A stretch of 64,000 nucleotides of DNA from NCBI GenBank assembly GCA_947085255.1, contig CAMTVQ010000001.1, positions 372,001-436,000 of the forward strand. Direction: 5' to 3'. The stretch is from CAMTVQ01 sp947085255 (GTDB lineage Bacteria > Bacteroidota > Bacteroidia > Sphingobacteriales > Sphingobacteriaceae). A model generated the notes under the pieces. It had not been told where the DNA came from. It worked only from the letters and a program-made list of their open reading frames with translations, and searched no databases. The stretch's first letter is position 1, and each line of letters begins with the position of its first letter. Positions 24,447 to 33,228 of this stretch are shown piece after piece. The position numbers were made by a program, and so were the translations under genes.

Positions 24447-25166
24447 TTGAGCAATCCTGTTTATGTAATTATACCTGCCTACAACGAAGAAAAATCGATT
24501 GCTAAGGTAATTGAGGCTATTCCACTACACTTTGTTGAAGAGATTATTGTAGTAAACAATGCTTCTACCGACACTACCGCCAGCGTAGCAAAAAAAGCAG
24601 GCGCCACCGTGCTTACAGAACAACGCAAAGGCTATGGCTATGCTTGTTTAAAAGGAATAGCGTATGTAGCTGAACGTGAAAAATCAAACGTTAATTCTCA
24701 AAAAACTATCGTTGTATTTATGGATGGTGATTTTTCGGATTATCCGGAAGATATAAAGCATCTTATTGTGCCCATAGCAACCGATTGTAGTGATTTGGTA
24801 ATAGGCTCGCGCGTATTGGGCAAGCGCGAAAAAGGAGCACTTACCCCACAACAAGTATTTGGTAATTGGCTGGCTACAAAACTTATAAAATTATTTTACG
24901 GCGTAAGATTTACTGATCTAGGTCCATTTAGAGCAATTAGTTTACAAAAATTGCTTGCGCTAAACATGCAAGACAAAACCTATGGTTGGACAGTAGAGAT
25001 GCAGGTAAAAGCCACTATACAAGGCATACGCTGCTCCGAAATACCTGTAAATTACCGCAAACGTATTGGCGTATCAAAAGTGTCGGGTACGGTAAAAGGC
25101 ACACTAATGGCTGGCTACAAAATTTTATTTACCATTTTAAAATTGCGATTGCAGCACCGCAGATAG
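24447..25166 (+). CDS. Family 2 glycosyltransferase (DPM/ArnC-like), copy 1
   Basis: A 239-residue soluble GT2. Motifs: YVIIPAYNEEKSIAKVIEA, the nucleotide-binding IIVVNNASTD, and the metal-binding Asp pair in FMDGDFSDYPED. KRIGVSKVSGTVKG lies near the C-terminus. Close relatives move a sugar onto a lipid carrier (dolichol/undecaprenyl phosphate mannose or glucose synthases), with no membrane helices of their own. The start must be TTG 24447, since no ATG precedes the conserved strand. A close duplicate, now broken, lies at 27909-28684. The start codon lies directly on the terminator of the preceding tRNA, so this copy has little room for its own promoter. Confidence 0.87.
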   Translation: MSNPVYVIIPAYNEEKSIAKVIEAIPLHFVEEIIVVNNASTDTTASVAKKAGATVLTEQRKGYGYACLKGIAYVAEREKSNVNSQKTIVVFMDGDFSDYPEDIKHLIVPIATDCSDLVIGSRVLGKREKGALTPQQVFGNWLATKLIKLFYGVRFTDLGPFRAISLQKLLALNMQDKTYGWTVEMQVKATIQGIRCSEIPVNYRKRIGVSKVSGTVKGTLMAGYKILFTILKLRLQHRR

Positions 25167-25255
25167 TATTTTGTAGGCTCATCATAAAAAATAATTGTAA
25201 TAATTTTGATATATAACTTTTAATTGTAACATTTGTGTAACAAAACACAAAAGTT

Positions 25256-27849
25256 ATGAAACTAAAAATTCTATCCTGTGGAATAAGCCTATTAGTGGGC
25301 TATTCTGGTAGTACCGCATGGGGGCAAACAGTTGCAAACTGTGCACCAGCCACATCACAATTCGATTTTTCGGTAAACAAAGTACGCACCACATTGCAAG
25401 GCAGTGGTGATGTCTTTTTTAAGCGCAATCCAACAAACAGTAGTGTAGTACATTACGAAGTACCCAAAGGTAGTGGCAAAAGTGCCATTTACGTCTCCGC
25501 TATATGGATAGCAGGATTTAATGGTTCAAATTTAAAATCAGCAGGGCAAACCTATCAATCTGGAAGGCAAGATGAATACTGGCCTGGCCCGCTTACCAAT
25601 ACCGGCTCTACAACTACCCAACAATGCGCCCAGTACGACAAACATTACTTTGTAACAAAAGCGGAAATCGACTCCTTTAAAAAAACGGAACACAAACAGC
25701 AAGCATTACCAATTGGCCTGGAAATCGTGCCGACAATCAACCTTTAGCTCCTTATATTGATACCGATAATAACGGTGTATATAACCCCTCTAAAGGTGAT
25801 TATCCTAAAATAAATGGCAATGGCATGGCATGGTGGGTTTTTAATGATGCCGGCAATATCCATAATTTATACAATGGTGACCGTATTGGAATAGAGGTAC
25901 AACAAAGTTGTTTTGGGTTCGATATACCTCATATCGGTTTAGACCAAACATTATTCGAACACTATAAATTGGTATATAGAGGTTCTAATACGCTGGACAG
26001 TACGTCTATAGGCATATTCACCGATTTTGATTTAGGATTCTTTGGTGATGATTATTTGGGTTGCGACCCTTCTCAAAATCTATTTTACTGTTACAATGGA
26101 GATGATAATGATGAAGGAGCAACTGGATACGGTACTGTAACCCCCGCATTAGGCATGAAAATTTTAGAAGGCATAGAAGACGATACCAAGAGCAATGTAC
26201 GCTTATCTAAATTTATGTATTTTGAGAATAGTTTCAATTCATCTACGAGTGACCCTCAGACTGATACTGAATTATATCGCTATTTAAATGGTGGATGGAA
26301 GGATGGTAGAAAATTAAGCTATGGAGGTACTGGATATTCATCTTCCAATACTGATTATGCAGACTTTGCATTCCCAGGCACTAAAGACCCGAAAGGACGT
26401 GCCGAATGGAGCGAAAAAACAGCAGGAAACACTCCTGGTGATAGACGTGCCCTTGGCAGTATGGGGCCTATAAAATTAATACCAGGTGCAGTATGCGATT
26501 TTACAATAGGTATCCCTTTTGTACAAGGTGGCACATCCGAAGAATCGCTCATAAAACTATTGGAAGTTAGCCAAGCCCAACAAGAATTTTTTGATAGCAA
26601 CTTCGACTTATCAAACATAAAAACGGTAGCATACTGGCAAAATACGGTAAACTACGCTTTTGAAGGTGAAAAGAAAACGGTAATAGTAGCTCTCAACACT
26701 ACCCCTACCCAAGATATTACCTTAAATATAGTACCCGATAACAGCAAGGGTACGCTTGCAGGTGATGCTATTTTTACCCCGAGCACCATTACCTTTAAAA
26801 AAGGAGAGCCTATTACTAAAGAAATTGAAGTGGAAGCAGTAGCAGGTAAACTGAGCAACAAACCATACCGCGTATTACATTATAAATTAGAACTGGCAAA
26901 TAGCACACCCGATGTGACTATAGATTGGTGCAACTTAGCATTTGGTGTATATGCACAAGCAAAACCTATCAATACGGTAAATGGTGTAGATGCAAATGGA
27001 TCTCCACTTAAACTAAATGAATTTGTAGCAGTTAGGGGTTTAGCTTACGGAGCCTTTACCAGAAAAAACACCAACATTACTATTGCAGATGGTACAGGTG
27101 GTATTGCTGTAGACTTTCAGGATAAAGTAAAACCGGGTGACTTTTTGGTAATAGACTTTCCAAATACATCTGCTTTTATAGAATTATGGGTATATGGCAA
27201 AGTTACGGAGCTAAATGGCGTAACAACTATCATTTCTGAAGATTACGTGGTATTACCTGCAAAAAACAGAAAAACCGTTACCGCTATTATTTCGGTAACG
27301 GAAGTACACGAGTCTGATTTGGTAGTATTCAAAAACTGTAGCGTGGTAGATGATGCCGAATGGAAATCGAATAATAATTTAACCATGCTTAATTTTGGCA
27401 CACGTTTTACCAACGGAAAGGATACCATATTGGTAAAATACCAAGAGTTAACCAGCGGCATTACCCCACCAAAAAATGTGGATATATACGGCGTGGGGTA
27501 TCAGTATGATGAAACTTCTCCATACACCTCCAACCGTATGTTGCGCGTTCCGCACAAAAGCTACATTGTTCCAGCTGGCACTTTGAGTGTACATAATACA
27601 CTTTCTTCGAGTAATGTAAAGGTGTATCCAAATCCAGTAACGGCTCAGCTAACCATTGCAACGGATGATGGTAATTTAAAAACGGTGCGCATTTACGGTA
27701 TTAATGGAAACAAGGTATTTGAGCAAACTCAATTAATCACGCGCAGCATTACCTTAAATACAGCCGACTATTTACAGGCAGGTATGTATGTAATTGAAAT
27801 AACGAATACGTTGGGCGCTACCACCACTAAAAAAATAGTAGTTAATTAA
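25256..27849 (+). pseudogene. T9SS type A secreted protein, single-base frameshift
   Basis: Two reading frames make one protein of about 864 residues. The first (25256-25747) has a signal peptide (cut after TAWG) and continues to FKKTEHK. The second resumes with ITNWPGNRADNQPLAPYIDT and runs to 27849. Adding one A to the run of seven at 25679-25685 restores a continuous frame (FKKNGTQ...). The product has a secreted N-terminal domain, a Calx-beta-like segment (VIVALNTTPTQDITLNIV), a DUF5689-like OB-fold (LNEFVAVRGLAYGAF) and a type A sorting tail (VYPNPVTAQLTI ... TTKKIVVN). It may be a decaying gene, a site of slippage on the A-run, or a sequencing error. Confidence 0.8.
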
Positions 27850-27871
27850 TTTTCTTTTAGTTTCTTAAATT

Positions 27872-27908
27872 AAGGTCATCCGAACGTACATTTGGGTGAC
27901 CTTTTTTT
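27872..27908 (+). terminator. Terminator abutting the next start codon
   Basis: AGGTCATCC and GGGTGACCT pair over nine positions (one G-T), followed by seven Ts. The ATG of the next gene is the very next base. Confidence 0.8.
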
Positions 27909-28684
27909 ATGTTAGCAACTACACCCATTTATGTAATTATTCCTGCCTACAACGAAGAAAAATCGATTGCTAAGGTAATTGAGGCTGTTCCACCACATTT
28001 TGTAGATGAAATTATTGTGGTAAACAATGCCTCTACCGACAATACTGCTAAAGCAGCGAAAAAAGCAGGCGCAACTGTACTTACTGAATCCCGCAAAGGC
28101 TATGGCTATGCTTGTTTGAAGGGAATAGAGTATGTAATTGAAAGTCAAAAGTCAAAAGTCAAAAAACGGACGATAAAACTTTAAAAGATGGCTTACTAAA
28201 GACTATAGACCCGAGACTAAAGACTATTATAGTATTTATGGATGGAGATTTTTCGGATTATCCAGAAGATATAGAGCGCCTGATTGTGCCTATAGTAGCC
28301 GATTTTAGTGATTTAGTAATAGGCTCTCGCGTATTGGGCAAACGCGAAAGAGGAGCACTTACTCCACAGCAAGTATTTGGCAATTGGTTGGCTACAAAAC
28401 TTATAAAACTATTTTACGGCGTAACTTTTACTGACTTAGGTCCATTTAGAGCCATAACATTAGAAAAATTACTTGCCTTAAATATGCAAGACAAAACCTA
28501 TGGGTGGACAGTAGAAATGCAAGTAAAAGCCGCCATAAAAGGGCTGCGCTGTTCCGAAATACCAGTAGATTACCAAAAACGCATTGGCGTATCAAAAGTA
28601 TCGGGTACGGTAAAAGGCACACTAATGGCAGGCTATAAAATCTTATTTACTATTTTTAAATTACGTTTACAGCACCGCAGATAG
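27909..28684 (+). pseudogene. Family 2 glycosyltransferase, copy 2, disrupted by a repeat array
   Basis: A near copy of the gene at 24447. The first part (27909-28184) reads IYVIIPAYNEEKSIAKVIEA to YVIESQKSKV. The second part (28238-28684) resumes at KTIIVFMDGDFSDYPED in another frame and ends identically (KLRLQHRR). Compared with copy 1, about 50 extra bp lie between these parts, made of seven-base words; this changes the frame and introduces a stop. The GT-A fold would be split before its metal site, so the gene is almost certainly non-functional. The sequence following the stop, including the bases GCACCGCAGATAGTA, is shared with copy 1, marking the duplication end. Confidence 0.85.
28141..28225 (+). 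repeat. Heptanucleotide array disrupting GT2 copy 2
   Basis: AAAGTCA occurs three times in a row at a 7-bp period (28141-28161). Then come degenerate relatives, CTAAAGACTATAGAC and GAGACTAAAGACT (28195-28225). The same words occur within bioA. Confidence 0.8.
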
Positions 28685-28692
28685 TACCTTTG
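28685..28692 (+). promoter_or_regulatory. -7 promoter box abutting the next GT start
   Basis: TACCTTTG ends 5 bp before ATG 28698, implying a leader of 0-3 nt. The equivalent place after GT2 copy 1 reads TATTTTG, so the box lies in the duplicated tail. Confidence 0.5.
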
Positions 28693-28697
28693 CGCCA

Positions 28698-30155
28698 ATG
28701 GTGCTTTATTGGTTGCTTATAGGTGTATACACCATTTTGCTTTGCTTTATATTGCTGCTCAGCATTGGTCGTTTGTGTTTGGTATATTACTTTAATAAAC
28801 AGCCTGCAACTTCTACCCCTCCTCTTTTATCCAATTTTCCTGTAGTAACTATTCAACTACCTATTTACAACGAGCTATATGTTGTTGAACGGTTATTAGC
28901 TGCAGTAACGGCATTTAATTATCCTAAGGATAAATTACACATTCAAGTATTAGACGATAGTACTGATGAAACTACCGAAATTCTTGCACGACTTATTACC
29001 ACTTACCAATCACAAAACTGGGATATAGTACATATAAGAAGAGCCAAAAATACTGGATTTAAAGCTGGTGCTTTGCAAGATGCATTGACACATACTAAAG
29101 GCGAATTTGTTGCCATTTTTGATAGTGACTTTGTACCTCAGCCATCCTTTTTAACCGATTTATTACCACACTTTACTAATCCAAATACAGGAATGGTGCA
29201 GGCAGCTTGGTCGCACTTAAATGCCGATTTTTCGCTACTAACCCGCGCTCAGGCTTTTGGACTGGATGCGCATTTTACGGTAGAGCAGCAAGGTAGAAAT
29301 ACAGCCGATGTGTACATGAATTTTAATGGAACAGCAGGTATTTGGCGCAAGCAATGCATTATTGATGCAGGGGGATGGCAACACGATACACTTACCGAAG
29401 ATTTAGATTTGAGTTACCGTGCACAATTGCAGGGTTGGAAATTTGTTTTCGTAAAAGATGTACACGTACCTGCCGAACTTCCTGTAGAAATGAATGCCAT
29501 AAAATCACAACAATACCGTTGGACGAAAGGCTCGGTAGAAACTGCCAAAAAACTACTCTACCAAATAACTACAGGAAATATTTCAACTAAAAAGTGTTTT
29601 TTTGCCACCTTACACCTACTCAATCCCTTTGTGTTTTTAGCCATTTTTATTAGCAGCGTACTAAGCGTTCCGCTACTTTGGGTAAAACAACAATCATCTT
29701 CTTATTTACTCTTCTTCCAAGTAGCATCTATATTTGTAATAGGACTATTTAGTATGATTTACTTTCACTGGAAAGCATATAAAAACAGTGGCGAAAGTGC
29801 GCCTACTGGCAAAAAATTTCTACTCCTATTCCCGCTATTTCTGGCAATTTCATCTGGTTTGGCCTACCACAACGCAAAAGCAGTACTGTCGGGTTGGGTT
29901 GGATTTAAAACACCTTTTGTGCGTACACCTAAATTTGGCATGGATACGTTGGGGCAAAAATTCAGAAACAACAAGTATCTACCACACAAACTCCCTTCTT
30001 CTACCCTAATCGAGCTAGTGCTATGTCTCTACTTTATAGCTGCCATTGCTTTGGGTATTTACCTACACGATTATGGATTAATTCCTTTTCACCTACTATC
30101 GGCTATAGGATTTGGTATGATAGGAGGGTATTCTGTATTGCATGCACGCATCTAA
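28698..30155 (+). CDS. Cellulose-synthase-like family 2 glycosyltransferase
   Basis: A 485-residue processive GT2 of the CESA/glucomannan-synthase-like group. One N-terminal membrane helix, then VVTIQLPIYNELYVVERLL, LDDSTDETTE, the DxD-type FVAIFDSDFVP, the base DTLTEDLDLSYRAQLQGW, and the QxxRW motif as QQYRWTKGS. Several membrane helices follow (about residues 300-400 and 450-480). It should polymerise or transfer sugars while threading the chain through the inner membrane. In relatives a soluble DPM-like GT2 often precedes this gene, as copy 2 does here; its loss suggests copy 1 may supply that function. Confidence 0.9.
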   Translation: MVLYWLLIGVYTILLCFILLLSIGRLCLVYYFNKQPATSTPPLLSNFPVVTIQLPIYNELYVVERLLAAVTAFNYPKDKLHIQVLDDSTDETTEILARLITTYQSQNWDIVHIRRAKNTGFKAGALQDALTHTKGEFVAIFDSDFVPQPSFLTDLLPHFTNPNTGMVQAAWSHLNADFSLLTRAQAFGLDAHFTVEQQGRNTADVYMNFNGTAGIWRKQCIIDAGGWQHDTLTEDLDLSYRAQLQGWKFVFVKDVHVPAELPVEMNAIKSQQYRWTKGSVETAKKLLYQITTGNISTKKCFFATLHLLNPFVFLAIFISSVLSVPLLWVKQQSSSYLLFFQVASIFVIGLFSMIYFHWKAYKNSGESAPTGKKFLLLFPLFLAISSGLAYHNAKAVLSGWVGFKTPFVRTPKFGMDTLGQKFRNNKYLPHKLPSSTLIELVLCLYFIAAIALGIYLHDYGLIPFHLLSAIGFGMIGGYSVLHARI

Positions 30156-30238
30156 ATTTAGTTTTCGTAACAAACTTAATATTGCTGCTTTCGATTGCAA
30201 GAAAATTCCTACTTTCGAGTTTAATAACTCCAATAATT

Positions 30239-32395
30239 ATGAACATAAAACAGTTAATACTTGCTACTACACTGGCTGTAACTCAGTTTTCGGCAATAGC
30301 CAACACTCCCGACGAAGGGATGTGGATTCCTTCTCTCATCAATAAAAATTACGATGAGATGAAAAAATTAGGGTTTAAACTTACAGCCCAAGATGTGTAC
30401 GACATCAATAATAATAGTTTAAAAGATGCTATCGTTTCTTTAGGTTTTTGTACTGGAGAAATTATATCAGCCGAAGGTTTAATGCTTACCAACCACCATT
30501 GTGGATACGGTAGCATACAATATCACAGCTCAGTAGATCATGATTACCTTACCGATGGATTTTGGGCAAAAACCAAAGCAGAAGAACTGCCATCATCAGA
30601 AGTTACGGCATCTATATTAGTACGTATAGAAGATGTAACGGATAGAATAATGAAAGAAACCAATGGTTTGCCAGAGGCTGAGCGCGCTGCAAAACTACGT
30701 GAGGTATCAAAAATCATTACAGACGAGGCAACCACTGGAACTATCAATACTGCATCTGTACGTGATATGTTTGGTGGTAATCAATACTTTTTATTTGTGT
30801 ACGAAAAATATACTGATGTACGTTTGGTAGGTGCTCCTCCATCATCAGTAGGTAAATTTGGTGGAGATACTGACAACTGGGTATGGCCACGTCATACGGG
30901 TGATTTTTCTATCTTCCGTATTTACATGTCGCCAGATGGCAAACCTGCTGCTTACTCTAAAGACAACGTGCCTTACAAGCCTAAAAAGTTTCTTCCTATC
31001 TCTATAAAAGGATTAAAAGATGGTGATTACACAATGGTAATGGGTTACCCTGGACGCACCAACCGTTATGCTTTTTCACGTGAATTGCAAAATGCTGTTG
31101 ATAAGGTAAACCCTGCGCTAATCGAATTATTTGGTAAGCGTTTGGCTATCATGAAAGCCGATATGGATAAAGAAGCTGCTGTTCGTATCAAATTAGCTGA
31201 TACGTATGCTAGTTTAGCCAATACTTGGAAGTACTACGTTGGACAAAATGAAGGCTTACAAAAACTAGGCGTAATTGATTACAAAAAAGCAGAAGAAGCA
31301 AAGTTTACACAGTATGTAAACACTACGCCTGAGCTTAAAGAAAAATACGGTATGGTATTGGCAAATATTGACAAAACCTATGCCGATTATAAGCCTTACT
31401 TACTAAACAATGCGTATTTAAACTTAGCTGGCTTTGCCAGCACCGCCAGTTTATATGTTGGTCAGTTTACTGCATTGGCAACTGCATTAAAAAATAATGC
31501 CCCCGAAGAGATAACAAAGGCAGCAGCTGCATTAAAAGAAGGTGTTGCTGAGCATTTTAAGGATTATGCACCTGCTACTGATAAAAAACTATTAGGCGAA
31601 TTGTTAGCCATTTATAACTCTAAACTAAGCAAAGCAGAAAAACCAGCTTACTTAGAAGAAATCTTGCTTAACAATCAAACGGCTACTAATCCGTTTATGC
31701 AATTTGCAGAAGACGCTTTTGCTCAATCGTTATTTGTATCTAAAGAAAAAACAGAAGCTTTCTTAGCAAACCCTACTCTATCGGTAATCGAAAGCGACCC
31801 ATTATACATTTACGCCAGCAAATTAGATGAATTCAGAAAAACGTATTCGGCGGCGGCAGCAACATTTAATGCTTCTTTAACCAAAGAAAAACGTAGTTAT
31901 ATTGCTGGATTAATGGAAATGAATACTGGTAAAAACATGTATCCAGATGCCAATTCTACCATGCGTTTAAGCTATGGTCAAATCAAAGAATATTCGCCAA
32001 AAGATGGCATGGAATATACTTTTATGACTACTACAGATGGTATTTTAGAAAAATACAAACCAGGTGACCAAGAATTTGATGTTCCTGTAAAATTAATCGA
32101 CCTCATAAAAGCCAAAGAATTTGGTCCTTACGCATTACCTAACGGAAAATTGCCTGTAGCTTTTATATCAGATAATGATATTACTGGCGGTAACTCGGGC
32201 AGTCCGGTTATTAATGGTAATGGCGAATTGGTAGGCTGTGCTTTTGATGGTAACTGGGAAGCAATGACAGGTGATTTAGTATTCGATAAAGCCTTTAAAC
32301 GTACTATTAGTGTTGATATTCGCTACGTATTATTTATTGTAGATAAATATGCTGGTGCTACTAACCTAATTCAGGAAATGGAAATACGTAAATAA
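30239..32395 (+). CDS. S46 family dipeptidyl-peptidase (DPP7-like)
   Basis: A 718-residue exported serine exopeptidase that removes dipeptides from peptide N-termini, an S46 family found mainly in Bacteroidota. Signal peptide MNIKQLILATTLAVTQF, cut near SAIA. The catalytic histidine lies in LTNHHCGYGS and the serine in GGNSGSP (Ser653). The residue 18 places after the serine is Gly671 (AFDGNWEAM). In the Porphyromonas enzymes a glycine there marks DPP7 (hydrophobic P1) and an arginine marks DPP11 (acidic P1), so this is DPP7-like. ATG 30239 gives the signal peptide; the longer frame from 30023 lies inside the preceding glycosyltransferase. Confidence 0.93.
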   Translation: MNIKQLILATTLAVTQFSAIANTPDEGMWIPSLINKNYDEMKKLGFKLTAQDVYDINNNSLKDAIVSLGFCTGEIISAEGLMLTNHHCGYGSIQYHSSVDHDYLTDGFWAKTKAEELPSSEVTASILVRIEDVTDRIMKETNGLPEAERAAKLREVSKIITDEATTGTINTASVRDMFGGNQYFLFVYEKYTDVRLVGAPPSSVGKFGGDTDNWVWPRHTGDFSIFRIYMSPDGKPAAYSKDNVPYKPKKFLPISIKGLKDGDYTMVMGYPGRTNRYAFSRELQNAVDKVNPALIELFGKRLAIMKADMDKEAAVRIKLADTYASLANTWKYYVGQNEGLQKLGVIDYKKAEEAKFTQYVNTTPELKEKYGMVLANIDKTYADYKPYLLNNAYLNLAGFASTASLYVGQFTALATALKNNAPEEITKAAAALKEGVAEHFKDYAPATDKKLLGELLAIYNSKLSKAEKPAYLEEILLNNQTATNPFMQFAEDAFAQSLFVSKEKTEAFLANPTLSVIESDPLYIYASKLDEFRKTYSAAAATFNASLTKEKRSYIAGLMEMNTGKNMYPDANSTMRLSYGQIKEYSPKDGMEYTFMTTTDGILEKYKPGDQEFDVPVKLIDLIKAKEFGPYALPNGKLPVAFISDNDITGGNSGSPVINGNGELVGCAFDGNWEAMTGDLVFDKAFKRTISVDIRYVLFIVDKYAGATNLIQEMEIRK

Positions 32396-32414
32396 GTAAA
32401 TTTCACGTGTTATT

Positions 32415-32454
32415 AAAAGGCGGTTGTTTATAAATAAACAGCCGCTTTTTTTTT
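32415..32454 (+). terminator. Terminator after the S46 peptidase
   Basis: GGCGGTTGTTTA pairs with TAAACAGCCGC (one G-T) and is followed by nine Ts. Confidence 0.8.
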
Positions 32455-32463
32455 GCAATTAAT

Positions 32464-32471
32464 TACCTTTG
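32464..32471 (+). promoter_or_regulatory. -7 promoter box abutting rpe
   Basis: TACCTTTG ends 4 bp before ATG 32476, so the transcript would be leaderless or nearly so. The preceding terminator T-run lies where a -33 box would be. Confidence 0.55.
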
Positions 32472-32475
32472 ACAA

Positions 32476-33156
32476 ATGGAAAAGAAACACCACCGTATCG
32501 CCCCCTCTATCCTATCGGCCGACTTTGCTAATCTACAAGAAAGCGTAGAAATGTTAAATGCTAGCGAAGCCGATTGGATTCATGTGGACATCATGGATGG
32601 TGTGTTTGTTCCGAATATGTCTTTCGGATTTCCAGTTTTGCAATCCATTAAGTTTCACGCTAAAAAACCATTAGACGTACATTTAATGATTGTTGACCCA
32701 GACAGATATTTGGAGCGTTTTAAAGAAGCTGGAGCACGCGGACTTACCGTACACTACGAAGCCTGCACCCATTTACACCGTACCATACATGCCATTAAAG
32801 AATTAGGAATGCGTGCTGGCGTAGCAATTAACCCACATACACCCATTCAGGCATTAGAACCCATTATAAAAGATATTGATTTAGTGTGTGTAATGAGTGT
32901 AAACCCTGGTTTTGGCGGTCAAAAATTCATTGAAGGCACATACGCTAAAGTAAGAGCCTTAAAACAATTGATTATAGCGAATGAAGCACATGCCCTTATA
33001 GAGATAGATGGAGGTGTAAGTCATCACAATTCATTAGCCCTGCTAAAAGCTGGTGCTGATGTATTGGTTGCTGGTAATGCGGTATTCTCTTCGGAAGATC
33101 CTATTGAAACGATTGCCGAAATGAAGGGAATGCGGATAGACCTGCAACACACCTAA
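32476..33156 (+). CDS. rpe: Ribulose-phosphate 3-epimerase
   Basis: A 226-residue TIM-barrel enzyme interconverting ribulose-5-phosphate and xylulose-5-phosphate in the pentose phosphate pathway. Motifs in order: IAPSILSADFANL, WIHVDIMDGVFVPN (metal His and Asp), PLDVHLMI (metal His), VNPGFGGQKFI (phosphate loop), LIEIDGGVS (metal Asp) and AGNAVF. All catalytic positions are present. It is a single-gene unit with terminator and promoter on its left; the TonB receptor gene starts 72 bp later. Confidence 0.96.
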   Translation: MEKKHHRIAPSILSADFANLQESVEMLNASEADWIHVDIMDGVFVPNMSFGFPVLQSIKFHAKKPLDVHLMIVDPDRYLERFKEAGARGLTVHYEACTHLHRTIHAIKELGMRAGVAINPHTPIQALEPIIKDIDLVCVMSVNPGFGGQKFIEGTYAKVRALKQLIIANEAHALIEIDGGVSHHNSLALLKAGADVLVAGNAVFSSEDPIETIAEMKGMRIDLQHT

Positions 33157-33228
33157 CGCACAACGGTGCTGTACACACTTTTTGTTCCTATATTGCGTTG
33201 CTAAATAGCTCAACTATATCATAAAAAC

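Noticed and set aside
25679..25685. Proven programmed frameshift
   Set aside because: The A-run could slip, but no downstream pseudoknot or upstream SD stimulator is visible. Deletion or sequencing error is equally likely.
30023..30238. N-terminal extension of the S46 peptidase
   Set aside because: Lies in the coding region of the preceding glycosyltransferase and hides the signal peptide that starts at 30239.
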